DNA of 24,151 bases from an uncultured Bacilli bacterium (GTDB taxonomy: Bacteria; Bacillota_I; Bacilli_A; RF39; UBA660), in contig CANQRJ010000008.1 of the NCBI GenBank assembly GCA_947626215.1, forward strand, positions 1 through 24,151, read 5' to 3'. Each line of letters starts with the position of its first letter. The stretch's first letter is position 1. The position numbers and the translations under genes were made by a program. A model generated the notes under the pieces. The model saw only the letters and a program-made list of their open reading frames with translations, ran no database searches and was not told the DNA's origin. This document shows positions 6,815 to 16,097 of the stretch, piece by piece.

Positions 6815-8395
6815 CTAAATATTAACTATAATAAAGTCCTTTAATTCATAGATATATCCCTTTTTAGGATATCTTTCTAAAATACTTTGATATTTCATTG
6901 CCTCATTATACATTTCTATCGTCCCTTGTTTTAAAGAGTAACCTAACATTGTAACCCATTTAAATAATTCCGTATTTGGTTCTTCAAATGCATAAATAGC
7001 CCAAGAAATATAAGGACTGATATTCGCCTCAGGAATTCGTAAAGGAATTGGATTTTTATATAATTTTTTTACAATTTGATATCTTAAACTATCAGTTGGA
7101 ATAGATACTTCTTTTGAAATAAATTCTGGCAAATCGAGTCCTCCTATAAAGACTACAGGTTTTGAAGTATCATAATCTTCCAAATCATTTAAAATATCGG
7201 TTAAAACAGTTTTCTCATGATCATAACGTAGATAATTTAAGTAGAAATATTTATGAAGTTCTTTCGTTTGATAAAAAATAGTCAAAGAAAACAAGATCAA
7301 AATAAAAGCTTTAAAATATTTACTTTTATTTTGTAACACATAATAAGATAAAATAAGTGAAACTGTCGCGATGAAAAAAGGAAAAACCTGACAAGTTCGA
7401 TAAGGAGATGCATATCCTTGAACAATAGATAAAGCAAATAAGGTACTAATGGTTCCAAGAGTCATCAATAATATTTTTCCATTCTTTCTTTTTACTGACT
7501 GATAAATTCCAAAAAAGAAGAAAAGAATCATCATAACCATTAACACAAAAATTGGAAAATAAAAAAGGGATTTAATAACATAATTTTCAATAATAGAATA
7601 AAATAACCTTTTAATAGTTGGAACAATTCCATTTGTAAAATAATAAATTTGATTCGCGGCTCTTGAAGGACCCGTTACTGAAAATATCACAATTAAAAGT
7701 TTTACAATAAGTTTCATAAGTATAATAGAAAGAACTAATGGAATTAACCAGTTTACAATTCGAATGAATAAATCTTTCCATTTATATTTTTTATTATTTA
7801 ATAATAAATCGACAAATAAAATTGCGCAGATTAAACATAAATAAACCGGAGCAAAAGACTCATAAATAGACAAAATTAAAGTTAATAAAAGAGTAATAAT
7901 CATAGATTGAGTCCATTTAAATTTTTCTTCCATATGATAAACAAGGATTAATCCGATCACTCCAATGGTAAAAAAGCCTAACCCAATAGACAAACTAGCA
8001 GGAGTATAAACAAAAATTTCATGGATTAAAGGATATGAAATAAATAAACAAGAAAATAAAATATAAGATATCATAGAAAGTTTATTTTTTATAAGACTCT
8101 TAAACATCATACAAAGAAGAATAGACGCAAGAACTAAAAATATAACTGCAAACAAATCGACATAAAAAGGATCAAATTTAAAAATATGAAAAATTTGATT
8201 TAAAAAAACAGAACCAAATCTTCCTTGAGCAATTAACTCACTTCCATCATAATATCTTGTAAAAGATAAAGTATCGATATTTACTGAATAATGAGTAATA
8301 ACAAATCCAAAACTTAATATAGCCGTCAAAATTACACTTGCTAAATAATAAAAATCTTTTACAAAATATTCTAAATCTTCTTTAAATTTTTTCAT
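6815..8395 (-). CDS. GtrII-like polytopic membrane glycosyltransferase, second copy
   Basis: The 526-residue protein has about eleven hydrophobic segments, an early loop with SVNIDTLSFTRYYDGS (37-52) like the acidic motif of the GtrII family, and a C-terminal extracytoplasmic part (about 400-526). It should use a lipid-phosphate sugar made by the adjacent GT2 (5855-6799) to decorate a surface polymer; this is inferred from family and pairing. The gene order here is GtrII then GT2, the reverse of the other module, so the two modules are not a simple recent tandem duplication. GGGAG six bases before the ATG serves as ribosome binding site. The 128-base gap to gtrA is divergent; a possible -10 (TATAAA) exists on this strand but its -35 is poor. 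Confidence 0.72.
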   Translation of the reverse strand: MKKFKEDLEYFVKDFYYLASVILTAILSFGFVITHYSVNIDTLSFTRYYDGSELIAQGRFGSVFLNQIFHIFKFDPFYVDLFAVIFLVLASILLCMMFKSLIKNKLSMISYILFSCLFISYPLIHEIFVYTPASLSIGLGFFTIGVIGLILVYHMEEKFKWTQSMIITLLLTLILSIYESFAPVYLCLICAILFVDLLLNNKKYKWKDLFIRIVNWLIPLVLSIILMKLIVKLLIVIFSVTGPSRAANQIYYFTNGIVPTIKRLFYSIIENYVIKSLFYFPIFVLMVMMILFFFFGIYQSVKRKNGKILLMTLGTISTLFALSIVQGYASPYRTCQVFPFFIATVSLILSYYVLQNKSKYFKAFILILFSLTIFYQTKELHKYFYLNYLRYDHEKTVLTDILNDLEDYDTSKPVVFIGGLDLPEFISKEVSIPTDSLRYQIVKKLYKNPIPLRIPEANISPYISWAIYAFEEPNTELFKWVTMLGYSLKQGTIEMYNEAMKYQSILERYPKKGYIYELKDFIIVNI

Positions 8396-8483
8396 AAACC
8401 CGCTCCCTCTATAATTTATATCTAATATCTTATCAAAAAATAAAAAGTAAGTGAAGCAATCTATAGATGTTTTTTTTAATTTC

Positions 8484-8492
8484 TGTTACAAT
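8484..8492 (+). promoter_or_regulatory. extended -10 promoter of gtrA
   Basis: TGTTACAAT fits an extended -10 (TGnTACAAT). No good -35 is seen. Transcription would begin near 8499, so the ATG at 8467 would lie outside the transcript. Confidence 0.5.
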
Positions 8493-8523
8493 ATTGTTTG
8501 AAAATAAAAAAGGAGTTTTTAAA

Positions 8524-8913
8524 ATGATCAAAAAATTATTTCAGAATCAAAAAATTAGATTTTTATTTGTAGGTGGATTAAACACAATAGTCGGATACGG
8601 ATTTTATTCACTTTTCTTGATTCTCAATATTCATTATTTTATTGCCAATACACTTTCTACTATTTTAGGAGTGATTCATAGCTACTTATGGAATCGTTAT
8701 TTTACTTTTAAAAGTAAACAAAAAGCTTTAAAAGAAATCGTAAAATTTGTATCGGTATATATTACCAGTTATTTACTTGGAAGTGCAACATTATGGATTT
8801 TTACAAGCCTATTAAAAATAAGTCCTTATATTTCTGGACTTATCAATTTAATAATTACAACTTTAATTAGTTGGTTTGGACATAAATATTTTAGTTTTAA
8901 AGAGAACAAATAA
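8524..8913 (+). CDS. GtrA family polyprenyl-phosphate-sugar flippase
   Basis: This 129-residue protein has four membrane helices and the GtrA family pattern: IRFLFVGGLNT near the start (11-21), YLWNRYFTFKS (54-64) after helix two, and the mirrored WFGHKYFSFK (117-126) at the end. Family knowledge: GtrA proteins are thought to flip sugar-loaded undecaprenyl phosphate to the outer face, so it can serve one or both neighbouring GtrB/GtrII-like modules. The frame is open from 8467, but the ATG at 8524 has AAGGAG eight bases upstream and the GtrA homology begins right after it. It is the only credible plus-strand gene in the window, divergent from the GtrII-like gene 6815-8395 and convergent with 8927-9274. 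Confidence 0.88.
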   Translation: MIKKLFQNQKIRFLFVGGLNTIVGYGFYSLFLILNIHYFIANTLSTILGVIHSYLWNRYFTFKSKQKALKEIVKFVSVYITSYLLGSATLWIFTSLLKISPYISGLINLIITTLISWFGHKYFSFKENK

Positions 8914-8928
8914 CCCTTGTTCTTTTTT
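8903..8928 (+). terminator. terminator between gtrA and the convergent SMR-like gene
   Basis: AGAACAA (8903-8909) and TTGTTCT (8917-8923) form a 7-bp stem with a 7-base loop, followed on the plus strand by a run of six T ending at 8928. It overlaps the gtrA stop codon. On the minus strand the same hairpin is followed by CTTT only, so it may also end the long convergent operon, less efficiently. Confidence 0.75.
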
Positions 8929-9274
8929 ATTTTCTAATAGAGATCAGTACAATTCCTGCAATAACAAGTAAAATTCCAATGATGTTTAAAACACTCATAT
9001 TTTCTTTAAAAAAGAAATAACTACCGATTAAAACGACAATTTGAACAATTCCAGTTGCAATGGGAACTATGTAACTTAAATCATAAGTGGCAATAAGCTT
9101 TTGCCATAATAAAAAGCTACCAATATATAGAAGAAAACCTAATGCCGTGATAAAGCCAATTCTAAAACTAATTTCATTTTTTAAAGATAAAGATAAACTA
9201 TCTCCACCTAGTTTCATACAAAATAATCCACCTGTTGTTAATAACACATAAATTCCAGTTAAAATAATTTTCAT
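8927..9274 (-). CDS. SMR/EamA-like four-helix membrane protein, probable lipid-sugar flippase
   Basis: The 115-residue protein has four hydrophobic helices and the small multidrug resistance/DMT pattern, with LSYIVPIATGIVQIVV in helix three (66-81) and a C-terminal GILLVIAGIVLI. ArnE/ArnF-type members of this superfamily are thought to flip undecaprenyl-phosphate sugars. Its ATG overlaps the TGA of the DUF2304 gene (ATGA), with GGAGG upstream, and the cassette GT2-DUF2304-SMR argues for moving the lipid-sugar made by the GT2 (9612-10328). A drug efflux role is less likely in this setting. It is the last gene of the long minus-strand operon. Confidence 0.72.
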   Translation of the reverse strand: MKIILTGIYVLLTTGGLFCMKLGGDSLSLSLKNEISFRIGFITALGFLLYIGSFLLWQKLIATYDLSYIVPIATGIVQIVVLIGSYFFFKENMSVLNIIGILLVIAGIVLISIRK

Positions 9275-9615
9275 TTACGTTCCTCCAATTCTTTTTTTAA
9301 TAAAGAGACTTCTTGAATTAAAAGAGTCGTTCTTCTTTTTAATCCTGTCACCATAACAGTTAATGCAAGAGTAATTAATAGAAGAATTCCAATAAACATA
9401 CATAGAATCATATTGGATAATAATTCAAATCCAAATAAATTTGCTAAATGAGTCATTAAATTTGGAATCAAGGAAATAATGAAAATTAGTATGGAAGAAA
9501 AAAACCAAACAAGTGAATATCTTACAGATATTTTATTTTTCTTTAATAAATATAAGATTAAAAGAAATAATAAAATCGCAAAGAATAAAACAAAAAAGGT
9601 TAAATTTTTACTCAT
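9271..9615 (-). CDS. DUF2304 small membrane protein, GacJ-like partner of a GT2
   Basis: With the chosen start this is a 114-residue protein with three hydrophobic helices (about 4-24, 31-51, 62-86) and a charged, probably coiled-coil tail ending in KKELEERK. The features fit DUF2304. Family knowledge: GacJ of group A Streptococcus, a small membrane protein of this size, binds and stimulates the polyprenyl-phosphate-GlcNAc synthase GacI. Here the gene directly follows the GacI-like GT2 with an ATGA overlap. The frame is open to 9687, but the perfect AAGGAGG eight bases before 9615 and the overlap fix the start. It in turn overlaps the SMR-like gene by ATGA, so all three are translationally coupled. 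Confidence 0.75.
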   Translation of the reverse strand: MSKNLTFFVLFFAILLFLLILYLLKKNKISVRYSLVWFFSSILIFIISLIPNLMTHLANLFGFELLSNMILCMFIGILLLITLALTVMVTGLKRRTTLLIQEVSLLKKELEERK

Positions 9616-10328
9616 TTTTGATACCTCCTTAAGCCAATCACTAAAATAGATAAACAAACATTTACCATATAATAGAAATCTTTCCAAGTATGAATGGATG
9701 ATTTACCACCCATTCTTTCTTTCATGTTGACTCCCACTTCTTTCACTTTGAATCCTCTTTTTACAATTTCTACTGTTGTAATGGGTTCAGGATATTCTCT
9801 TGGATAATCTTTTGCAAACAAATTTATAATCTCTTTATTGCAAGCTCGAAAACCACTCGTAGTATCATAAAGTTTAAAACCACACGTCATATGAATAAAG
9901 AAAGAAATAATTTTAATTCCTACTCTTCTCATAAAAGAAGTTTTAAAATCACTAATGCCTTCTACAAACCGACTTCCAATTACAAAATCGCTTGTTTCAT
10001 TCATGATAGGTTCTACTAATTTCTTAACATATTTAAGATCATGTTGGCCATCTCCATCAAATTGAATAGCAATATCATAATTTTTTTCATAAGCATATTT
10101 ATACCCTGTTTGAACGGCCCCACCAATTCCTAAGTTTTCCACTAAGTCTATGTGAGGAATTTTGTTTTGATCTAATATTTCTCCTGTCTTATCTTTTGAG
10201 CCATCATTAATAACAATACAGTCAAGTACCATATCATTTTCTTCATTGTATTTTTTTATTTCCTTATAGACCTTTAAAATACTATCTTCCTCGTTATAAG
10301 CAGGAATAATTAATAACACTTTTTTCAT
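9612..10328 (-). CDS. GT2 polyprenyl-phosphate sugar synthase, DPM1/GacI-like
   Basis: The 238-residue enzyme has a DPM1-type GT2 domain without C-terminal membrane helices: IPAYNEEDS (8-16), INDGSKDKTG (40-49), LGIGGAVQTG (66-75) and QFDGDGQHD (89-97) with the metal-binding DGD. It should load a nucleotide sugar (perhaps GlcNAc or a hexose) onto a polyprenyl phosphate at the inner membrane face. Membrane attachment is probably through the coupled DUF2304 partner, as GacI uses GacJ. It starts two bases after the stop of the large GT-C-like gene 10331-12424, with GAGGT overlapping that stop, and ends in an ATGA overlap with DUF2304. Confidence 0.85.
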   Translation of the reverse strand: MKKVLLIIPAYNEEDSILKVYKEIKKYNEENDMVLDCIVINDGSKDKTGEILDQNKIPHIDLVENLGIGGAVQTGYKYAYEKNYDIAIQFDGDGQHDLKYVKKLVEPIMNETSDFVIGSRFVEGISDFKTSFMRRVGIKIISFFIHMTCGFKLYDTTSGFRACNKEIINLFAKDYPREYPEPITTVEIVKRGFKVKEVGVNMKERMGGKSSIHTWKDFYYMVNVCLSILVIGLRRYQK

Positions 10329-10330
10329 AA

Positions 10331-12424
10331 CTACCTCACCATTTCATATAAACGAATTCCTTTTATTTCTTTTACAAATTTTAAATGTGAATTCGAATAA
10401 TTTTTTAAATTTTCTATTTCTTTTGTTGTCACTACATAAGATACAGGTAATTTTTGAATATCTAGTAAATTTAATTTTAAGCCAATACAATCAGGTGCAA
10501 TCAAATTGAAACTTGTTTCTTCATCTACAATTTCAATTTCTTCATGTGAATAACGATTATAATAATCCATGTTTTCTTGAGAAGGATCAAGAATATTCCA
10601 TTTATCAAAATCTGGATAATAGTTTACTGTATTAATTACCTTAATCCCATTAGCCATTAACAAAGATCCAATTGCAATATTGTCTGTAGTTAGAATATAA
10701 GAATCGTCCTCTATTTTTAGTTTTTTGACTTCTGTAACCAATTCATGATCGATAATAGCTCTTATTCCAACTCTAATAGGATTTATGGCAAATCCTGAAA
10801 GAATCACAATGAATAAAACTAAAATATAAGAAAGATATGTTTTTTTAAATAACAAACAACCAAGTAATATAGTAAATAACAAAATTTCTAATACATACAT
10901 AAACCATGGAAGATAAGTAAGTTCTTGATCTGTAATTAAAAATAAATAAGATATAAAGAAAGTGATTAAAATGATTTTTATTTGCTTTTTACTTAATAGA
11001 TCTTTATGTTTTAAATAAACTGAAAATAAATAAAGAGTAAATAATACGGACGTAAATCCATAAACAGGTTTCATTCTATTTATATAAGAAAATAAAGTAA
11101 TTTTTGAGAGCAATTTTGGAAATCCAACGAGCATAAATACCATTTCAACTATTAAAACAATCATGAACCCTAACCCTAATAAATAATCTTCTTTATCCAT
11201 TTCTTTTAACTTTTTCGAAATAAGAATAAAAACAATCAAACAAATAGGTCCAAAATGCATGAAATCACTTAGCTCACATGGATTAGAATAAGTAACTCCA
11301 CGATATGGTAAAAATAAATTTGTTAAATCAGTAAAAATGTCATTGATTACAAAATTGCCACCTAGTTCAAGTCTAGTTCCAGGATAAGCCGTATGCATTA
11401 AAAGTAAAATTGCATCCTTACTCATTAATACTTCATATAAAATAACTCCTATTGAAATAAGAAACATGAAGGCAATCGTAAAAATATCCTTTTTTTGAAA
11501 TTGAATTTCTTCTTTATCTCTAATAAGAAAGAAAACTAATAAACAAATAGCTAGTATTCCAACAGGAACTTGTAATGGAGGGTATAAAGCCAAAACAAAA
11601 CAAATAGCTTGTAAGGGTAATAAAAGAATAGTAAGATTTTTAAGCCATTTTTTCTTTGTCGTGAAAAAGTGATACCCTAAAACAACTAAACTCATTCCCC
11701 ATAAAAACACATCACTTAAATGAGGATTGAAAAACCATTGAATAACAGGCGCAAATGTAATGAGTAAAGATCCTAATACAGATAAGATTTTATTTTTCTT
11801 TGTTAAAATCATCACTAATTCATACATGATTAAAATAAATAAAATGATTTTTAAACACCAATACCACGAAATTCCATAAGTTGGTCCAAATAAAACGTAA
11901 CCCCAAACAAGTGGCTTGGCAATAATCGAAATATCTAAAACGGGACTATTATAACCAATAATCATATCTTGCCCAGACATACTCATAAAATGACTATTTC
12001 GATTAAAATGATTATAATATTGTGAAAAATAATATGGAGTTTGGACTATATATTCATCCGATCTAATATCTCTAGATATTCCAAAATAAACATCTGTATA
12101 ATGATTCATGTTATCTTCTGGAAAATAAATATTATAAATACCCATGGAAGATCCATTAATTTTAAAACATACACATAATAAAAATATAATAAGTGCAAAA
12201 AGATAACGATATTTTAAAATGGTATCTAAGCATTTGTAAAAAAAATCTTTTTTAAAAAAATAAATAGCATTACACACAAAAGCAACGAAAACAAAACAAA
12301 AAATAATTTTATATTGTTTAAAATAAAGCATCCATAATAAGCCAACAATAAAAATGAGAACATTCGCAAATAAAAAGGAAATCCATTTTTCATTCTTTAG
12401 ATAAAATTTTTTTAACTTCTGCAT
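10331..12424 (-). CDS. large polytopic membrane protein, putative GT-C glycosyltransferase
   Basis: The 697-residue protein has about thirteen hydrophobic segments and a C-terminal soluble region (about 560-697). The first large external loop (about 88-170) holds conserved-looking charged residues, ISRDIRSDEY (116-125), and aromatic residues typical of lipid-sugar-dependent GT-C enzymes. I do not recognise a named family with certainty. Position supports the role: it is immediately upstream of the GT2/DUF2304/SMR cassette, in the place of GacL in the group A carbohydrate locus, which uses the GacI product to add side-chain sugars. AGGAGG precedes the ATG. A YfhO-like or other lipid-linked glycosyltransferase assignment is possible. 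Confidence 0.6.
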   Translation of the reverse strand: MQKLKKFYLKNEKWISFLFANVLIFIVGLLWMLYFKQYKIIFCFVFVAFVCNAIYFFKKDFFYKCLDTILKYRYLFALIIFLLCVCFKINGSSMGIYNIYFPEDNMNHYTDVYFGISRDIRSDEYIVQTPYYFSQYYNHFNRNSHFMSMSGQDMIIGYNSPVLDISIIAKPLVWGYVLFGPTYGISWYWCLKIILFILIMYELVMILTKKNKILSVLGSLLITFAPVIQWFFNPHLSDVFLWGMSLVVLGYHFFTTKKKWLKNLTILLLPLQAICFVLALYPPLQVPVGILAICLLVFFLIRDKEEIQFQKKDIFTIAFMFLISIGVILYEVLMSKDAILLLMHTAYPGTRLELGGNFVINDIFTDLTNLFLPYRGVTYSNPCELSDFMHFGPICLIVFILISKKLKEMDKEDYLLGLGFMIVLIVEMVFMLVGFPKLLSKITLFSYINRMKPVYGFTSVLFTLYLFSVYLKHKDLLSKKQIKIILITFFISYLFLITDQELTYLPWFMYVLEILLFTILLGCLLFKKTYLSYILVLFIVILSGFAINPIRVGIRAIIDHELVTEVKKLKIEDDSYILTTDNIAIGSLLMANGIKVINTVNYYPDFDKWNILDPSQENMDYYNRYSHEEIEIVDEETSFNLIAPDCIGLKLNLLDIQKLPVSYVVTTKEIENLKNYSNSHLKFVKEIKGIRLYEMVR

Positions 12425-12435
12425 TGCAAAACCTC

Positions 12436-13962
12436 CTATACAATATGATTTAAAAAGATAATCATAAGGGCATATAAATTATAACATATAAGATAGGTCA
12501 AAAAGTAAAGATTTGTATTTTTATTTTCTTTTACTTTTCTGTTACTATTGTAACACAAACAAGGAAGAAGGAAAAGTAAAGGTAAAAAATATCTTCCTTG
12601 AACCCCTAATATAATATTTTTTCCAACTGGAGTCCATTGAACATATAAACTTGTATAAATAAGTCCAACAGAAATTACAAGAACTCCTAATAAAATCCAT
12701 TTCATAAAAGAATTCATTTTCACTTTATCAGTATGATCTTGATAAGCAAAATAGCTAAAAACTCCCAAAGTCATTAATACATAAAAACTAGAAAGTTGAA
12801 TATTATACCACTCCAAAGACTGACCTACTAAATCTAATACATCATTGCCAAAATTAAGAGAAAAAGTATTTAAAAAAGTCATAAAATAATGAATAGGAGA
12901 TTTGAAAATAAATAAAACTTGCTGCATTGCATTAATTCCTTCACGATATTCCACAAGATAATTCCAAGCAATGGAAAGCCAAGCTAAATTAAGAAAACAA
13001 GCCCATAATGAAAGCATGCCCATTGTTATATATCTTTGCTTATTAGATTGAAACCTTTCTTTTGGAATTAGAAAAATGAGAAAACAAAGAGGTAAATAAA
13101 CAATTTTACTTAAAGAAAGAAATGTGATAATACAGGTTAAAAAAGCAAAATCACCTTTAGTCATTTTCTCTTTTTTCGTATATCTTAAATGCAAAATATA
13201 AGAAAGTAACAAAAGTGAAAAGGAAATAGTCATCCCATCGGGAGATAAAGAAACAATTTCTTGTAAAACAATAGGTAAAAAACAAATAATCATAAAACTC
13301 TTTTTAAAGCAAGGTAACAATTTATAAGCTAAAATGAGAAGACATGCACAAAAAAGAAAATTAAAAATTCTTCCAAAATATCCTTCTATCACGGCAGAAG
13401 AAGTAAAGAATCTTGCTATGAAAATTCCTAGTGATTGAGGAATATAAGAAAGAAAAGAATAAAGAGATGCCCCATCATAACCCCAATTCACCTTTTCATT
13501 ACTATTTTGAACTTGAATATTTTCTAAAACATCATGATAAGTAAAAATATCTTCATAATTACTCACTTCAAAAATTTCTTTGGGAAAAGATCTAGCACTT
13601 GTTCCATCTTCATTCTTTTTAGAAACAAGATTTCCTTCACTAATTTCATAACTTCTTAAAAAATGTGTTTCTTCATCAGGAACTCTACTAAAAGGAATTA
13701 AAAATAAATAAAGAAATCCCATAATAAAAAGTAAACTTCCAAAAAGAAAAACAGAACTTTTTTCTCGTTGAATCCAATTCTTTATAAAAAGAAAAAGTAC
13801 AAAATGAACCACTAAGCAAAAAAGTAGATATAAAATTTGCATAGTTAAATTTAATTTTAAAAATGAATGAGCATTACAAAAAGCAAGCAAAATATTTAAT
13901 GTAAATAACCCCACTCCCAAGATTAGAAAGCAAACTTTCTTTAATTTATTATTCATATTCAT
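12436..13962 (-). CDS. DUF2142-type polytopic membrane protein, putative GT-C
   Basis: The 508-residue protein has about eleven to twelve hydrophobic segments. The first external loop contains VPDEETHFLRSYEISEG (95-111), the hallmark of DUF2142 (the PDExxHFxRA type motif), which resembles the acidic catalytic loop of GT-C glycosyltransferases. These proteins occur in surface polysaccharide loci, but their reaction is not established. A GTG at 13965 opens the frame; the ATG at 13962 is better spaced from AGGA and is used here. A further in-frame ATG lies at 13956. The gene follows the tandem GT2 gene by nine bases and is followed after eleven bases by the large membrane protein, so it belongs to the export operon. 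Confidence 0.72.
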   Translation of the reverse strand: MNMNNKLKKVCFLILGVGLFTLNILLAFCNAHSFLKLNLTMQILYLLFCLVVHFVLFLFIKNWIQREKSSVFLFGSLLFIMGFLYLFLIPFSRVPDEETHFLRSYEISEGNLVSKKNEDGTSARSFPKEIFEVSNYEDIFTYHDVLENIQVQNSNEKVNWGYDGASLYSFLSYIPQSLGIFIARFFTSSAVIEGYFGRIFNFLFCACLLILAYKLLPCFKKSFMIICFLPIVLQEIVSLSPDGMTISFSLLLLSYILHLRYTKKEKMTKGDFAFLTCIITFLSLSKIVYLPLCFLIFLIPKERFQSNKQRYITMGMLSLWACFLNLAWLSIAWNYLVEYREGINAMQQVLFIFKSPIHYFMTFLNTFSLNFGNDVLDLVGQSLEWYNIQLSSFYVLMTLGVFSYFAYQDHTDKVKMNSFMKWILLGVLVISVGLIYTSLYVQWTPVGKNIILGVQGRYFLPLLFLLPCLCYNSNRKVKENKNTNLYFLTYLICYNLYALMIIFLNHIV

Positions 13963-13971
13963 CACTTCATC

Positions 13972-16095
13972 CTATTTTTTCTTTAGCATAAAACTTCCTT
14001 TTTTACTTAAATTTTTATTATAAAAACGATCATTTTCTAACGCATCTTTCCACTTATCATACATATACTTTTCTTCCAATTGAAAACGTTTAAATTTTTC
14101 AGTTGTCGTGTCATAACCTCTTGTTTTAGACTCAAAATGATAAAGCTCTATTTGAGGTAAAAGTACATTAAAATAACCTTTTTGTAATAATTTTAAATTA
14201 AAATCAATATCGTTATAAGCGACTTTTAAGTCTTCTTCTAAGCCACCTACTTCTAAATATTTTTTTCTAGAAATAGCTAAACATGCCGCGGTAACTGCCG
14301 AATAATCATAAGGGACTTTAAGTCTTCCATACATTCCTAAGTCGTTTCTAGACTTACCTATATACGCGTGAGATGCAACTCCACCAAAACCTAAAATAAC
14401 TCCTCCATGTTGAACGGTTTCATCTGGGTATAATAATTTAGCTCCCACCGCGCCAATATGAGACTGAGAGGCATAGCCAATCATCGTTTTAAGCCAGTTT
14501 CTTGAAATAATTTCAGTATCATTATTTAATAAAACTACATAATCACTTTTTGTTTTTTCAATGGCAATATTATTAATTTTAGAATAATTAAATTCAAAAT
14601 TGGCATCCCAAACTTTAAGATTTTTATATTTTTTTTGATATTCTTTAAAAAATTCAAATGTTTCTTTTTCTACACTATTATTATTCATAATAATAATTTC
14701 ATAATTTTTATAATCGGTTTTACTTATCAAAGAATCCACACAAGTTTTCAAAGTAGAAACATAATCTTTAGTAGGAATAATAATGGAAACACTCGGTTCT
14801 TTTTTAAATTCATATTGAACGATATAATAACCAGATTCCCCATCTCGTACGACAAAAGCATCGATTTTACGTCTTTTTAAAGCATTTTCAATAGCTATTT
14901 TTCCTTTATCTAAAGCATAAGATTTACTTTCTATTTTCATTGAAGTCGATCCTTCTATCATTCTCCAATGATATAAAATTTTAGGAATATGATAAATTTT
15001 ATTTGTGACTTCTGTAACCTTTAAAAATAAATCATGGTCTTGGGCTCCTTCAAGTCCAACAGTAAAACCTCCTACCTTTTCTACAATCGATTTTCTTAAC
15101 ACTGCTAAATGACAAATATAATTTAAACTAAGTAAAGTATCAGGAGACCAATCCGGTTTAAAATGAGGGTACATCCTCTCTCCTTTGGCATCGATTTTGT
15201 CTTCATCACTATAAATAAAATCTAATGTTCGATCTTCATTTAATACTTTAGCTACTTCATATAAAGCATCTTTCGTGAGTTCATCATCATTATCTAATAA
15301 AGCTACAAATTCACCTTTTGCCATTTTTAAAGCATCATTTGAAGTTTTAGAAATATGACCATTTTCTTTTCGAAAACAAACGTGTATTCGAGAATCTTTT
15401 TGAGCCCATTCTTTTAATGTTTCTTTGGTTTCCTCTAAAGTAGAACAATCATCCACCATACATAATTCAAAATTTTCATAACTTTGATTTAAAACAGATA
15501 GAATGCACTTTTCTAAAAATTCTCTTTTGATATTATAAACAGGAACCAAAACAGAAATTAAAGGATTATAGTGAAGATTTTTTATCACCGTTTTTTCTTC
15601 ACTTTCTAAAATCCACTTATGATATTCTGCTAAAATAAAAGGATTATAATAAGATTTAACACCCCTTTGACGAACTCTTACTTTAAAATCTTTCCAAAAT
15701 TTTCCCCATAATTTAGGAGGAACTAAAAAATGATATTCTTTCCAAAAATAATGAATTCCTTTTCCTAAAGTAACTAAAATCGCCCCAAAAAAAGAAAAAA
15801 ATTTTTGAAAACATTCACAAACTTTATAAAATACACGTCTTAAAAAGGTATTAGTTTTTGCCATTAAAAATATTTCTTCTTTCTTTTTTAAATAATAAAG
15901 AGAAATTTTATGACTCTTTTTTGGAAGGGCAGTCGTTAAAATATATATTTGATCTCCTTTAGTAATTTGAAAATCTTTTTTTTCTTCATCGACTCTTAAT
16001 ACAAATTCTTTATCTTTAGCTTGAATTTCAATTTGAACAAAAGGATTTTTGATTCCCATAATATGAAAACTTTTTACCTTGATATCATTTTCCAT
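13972..16095 (-). CDS. tandem-domain GT2 glycosyltransferase (rhamnosyltransferase-like)
   Basis: The 707-residue cytoplasmic enzyme carries an N-terminal extension (1-175) and two GT2 domains. Domain one (about 178-400) shows VPVYN (184-188), VDDCS (214-218), LLDNDDE (266-272) and the catalytic region GAQDHD (350-355). Domain two (about 434-680) shows IIIPTKD (438-444), MNNNS (470-474), LLNNDTE (522-528) and YNDIDF (627-632). Two active sites suggest that it makes two linkages or a repeating disaccharide, as proposed for large glycosyltransferases of rhamnan and O-antigen loci (GacG/RgpF region). It starts two bases after the permease stop, with GAGGTG as ribosome binding site. The extension has one weak hydrophobic stretch (about 99-112) that may touch the membrane. 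Confidence 0.82.
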   Translation of the reverse strand: MENDIKVKSFHIMGIKNPFVQIEIQAKDKEFVLRVDEEKKDFQITKGDQIYILTTALPKKSHKISLYYLKKKEEIFLMAKTNTFLRRVFYKVCECFQKFFSFFGAILVTLGKGIHYFWKEYHFLVPPKLWGKFWKDFKVRVRQRGVKSYYNPFILAEYHKWILESEEKTVIKNLHYNPLISVLVPVYNIKREFLEKCILSVLNQSYENFELCMVDDCSTLEETKETLKEWAQKDSRIHVCFRKENGHISKTSNDALKMAKGEFVALLDNDDELTKDALYEVAKVLNEDRTLDFIYSDEDKIDAKGERMYPHFKPDWSPDTLLSLNYICHLAVLRKSIVEKVGGFTVGLEGAQDHDLFLKVTEVTNKIYHIPKILYHWRMIEGSTSMKIESKSYALDKGKIAIENALKRRKIDAFVVRDGESGYYIVQYEFKKEPSVSIIIPTKDYVSTLKTCVDSLISKTDYKNYEIIIMNNNSVEKETFEFFKEYQKKYKNLKVWDANFEFNYSKINNIAIEKTKSDYVVLLNNDTEIISRNWLKTMIGYASQSHIGAVGAKLLYPDETVQHGGVILGFGGVASHAYIGKSRNDLGMYGRLKVPYDYSAVTAACLAISRKKYLEVGGLEEDLKVAYNDIDFNLKLLQKGYFNVLLPQIELYHFESKTRGYDTTTEKFKRFQLEEKYMYDKWKDALENDRFYNKNLSKKGSFMLKKK

Positions 16096-16097
16096 TC

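Noticed and set aside
8396..8425. TTGATA-N17-TATAGA promoter before the second GtrII-like gene
   Set aside because: The -10 would abut the ribosome binding site and transcription would begin within it.
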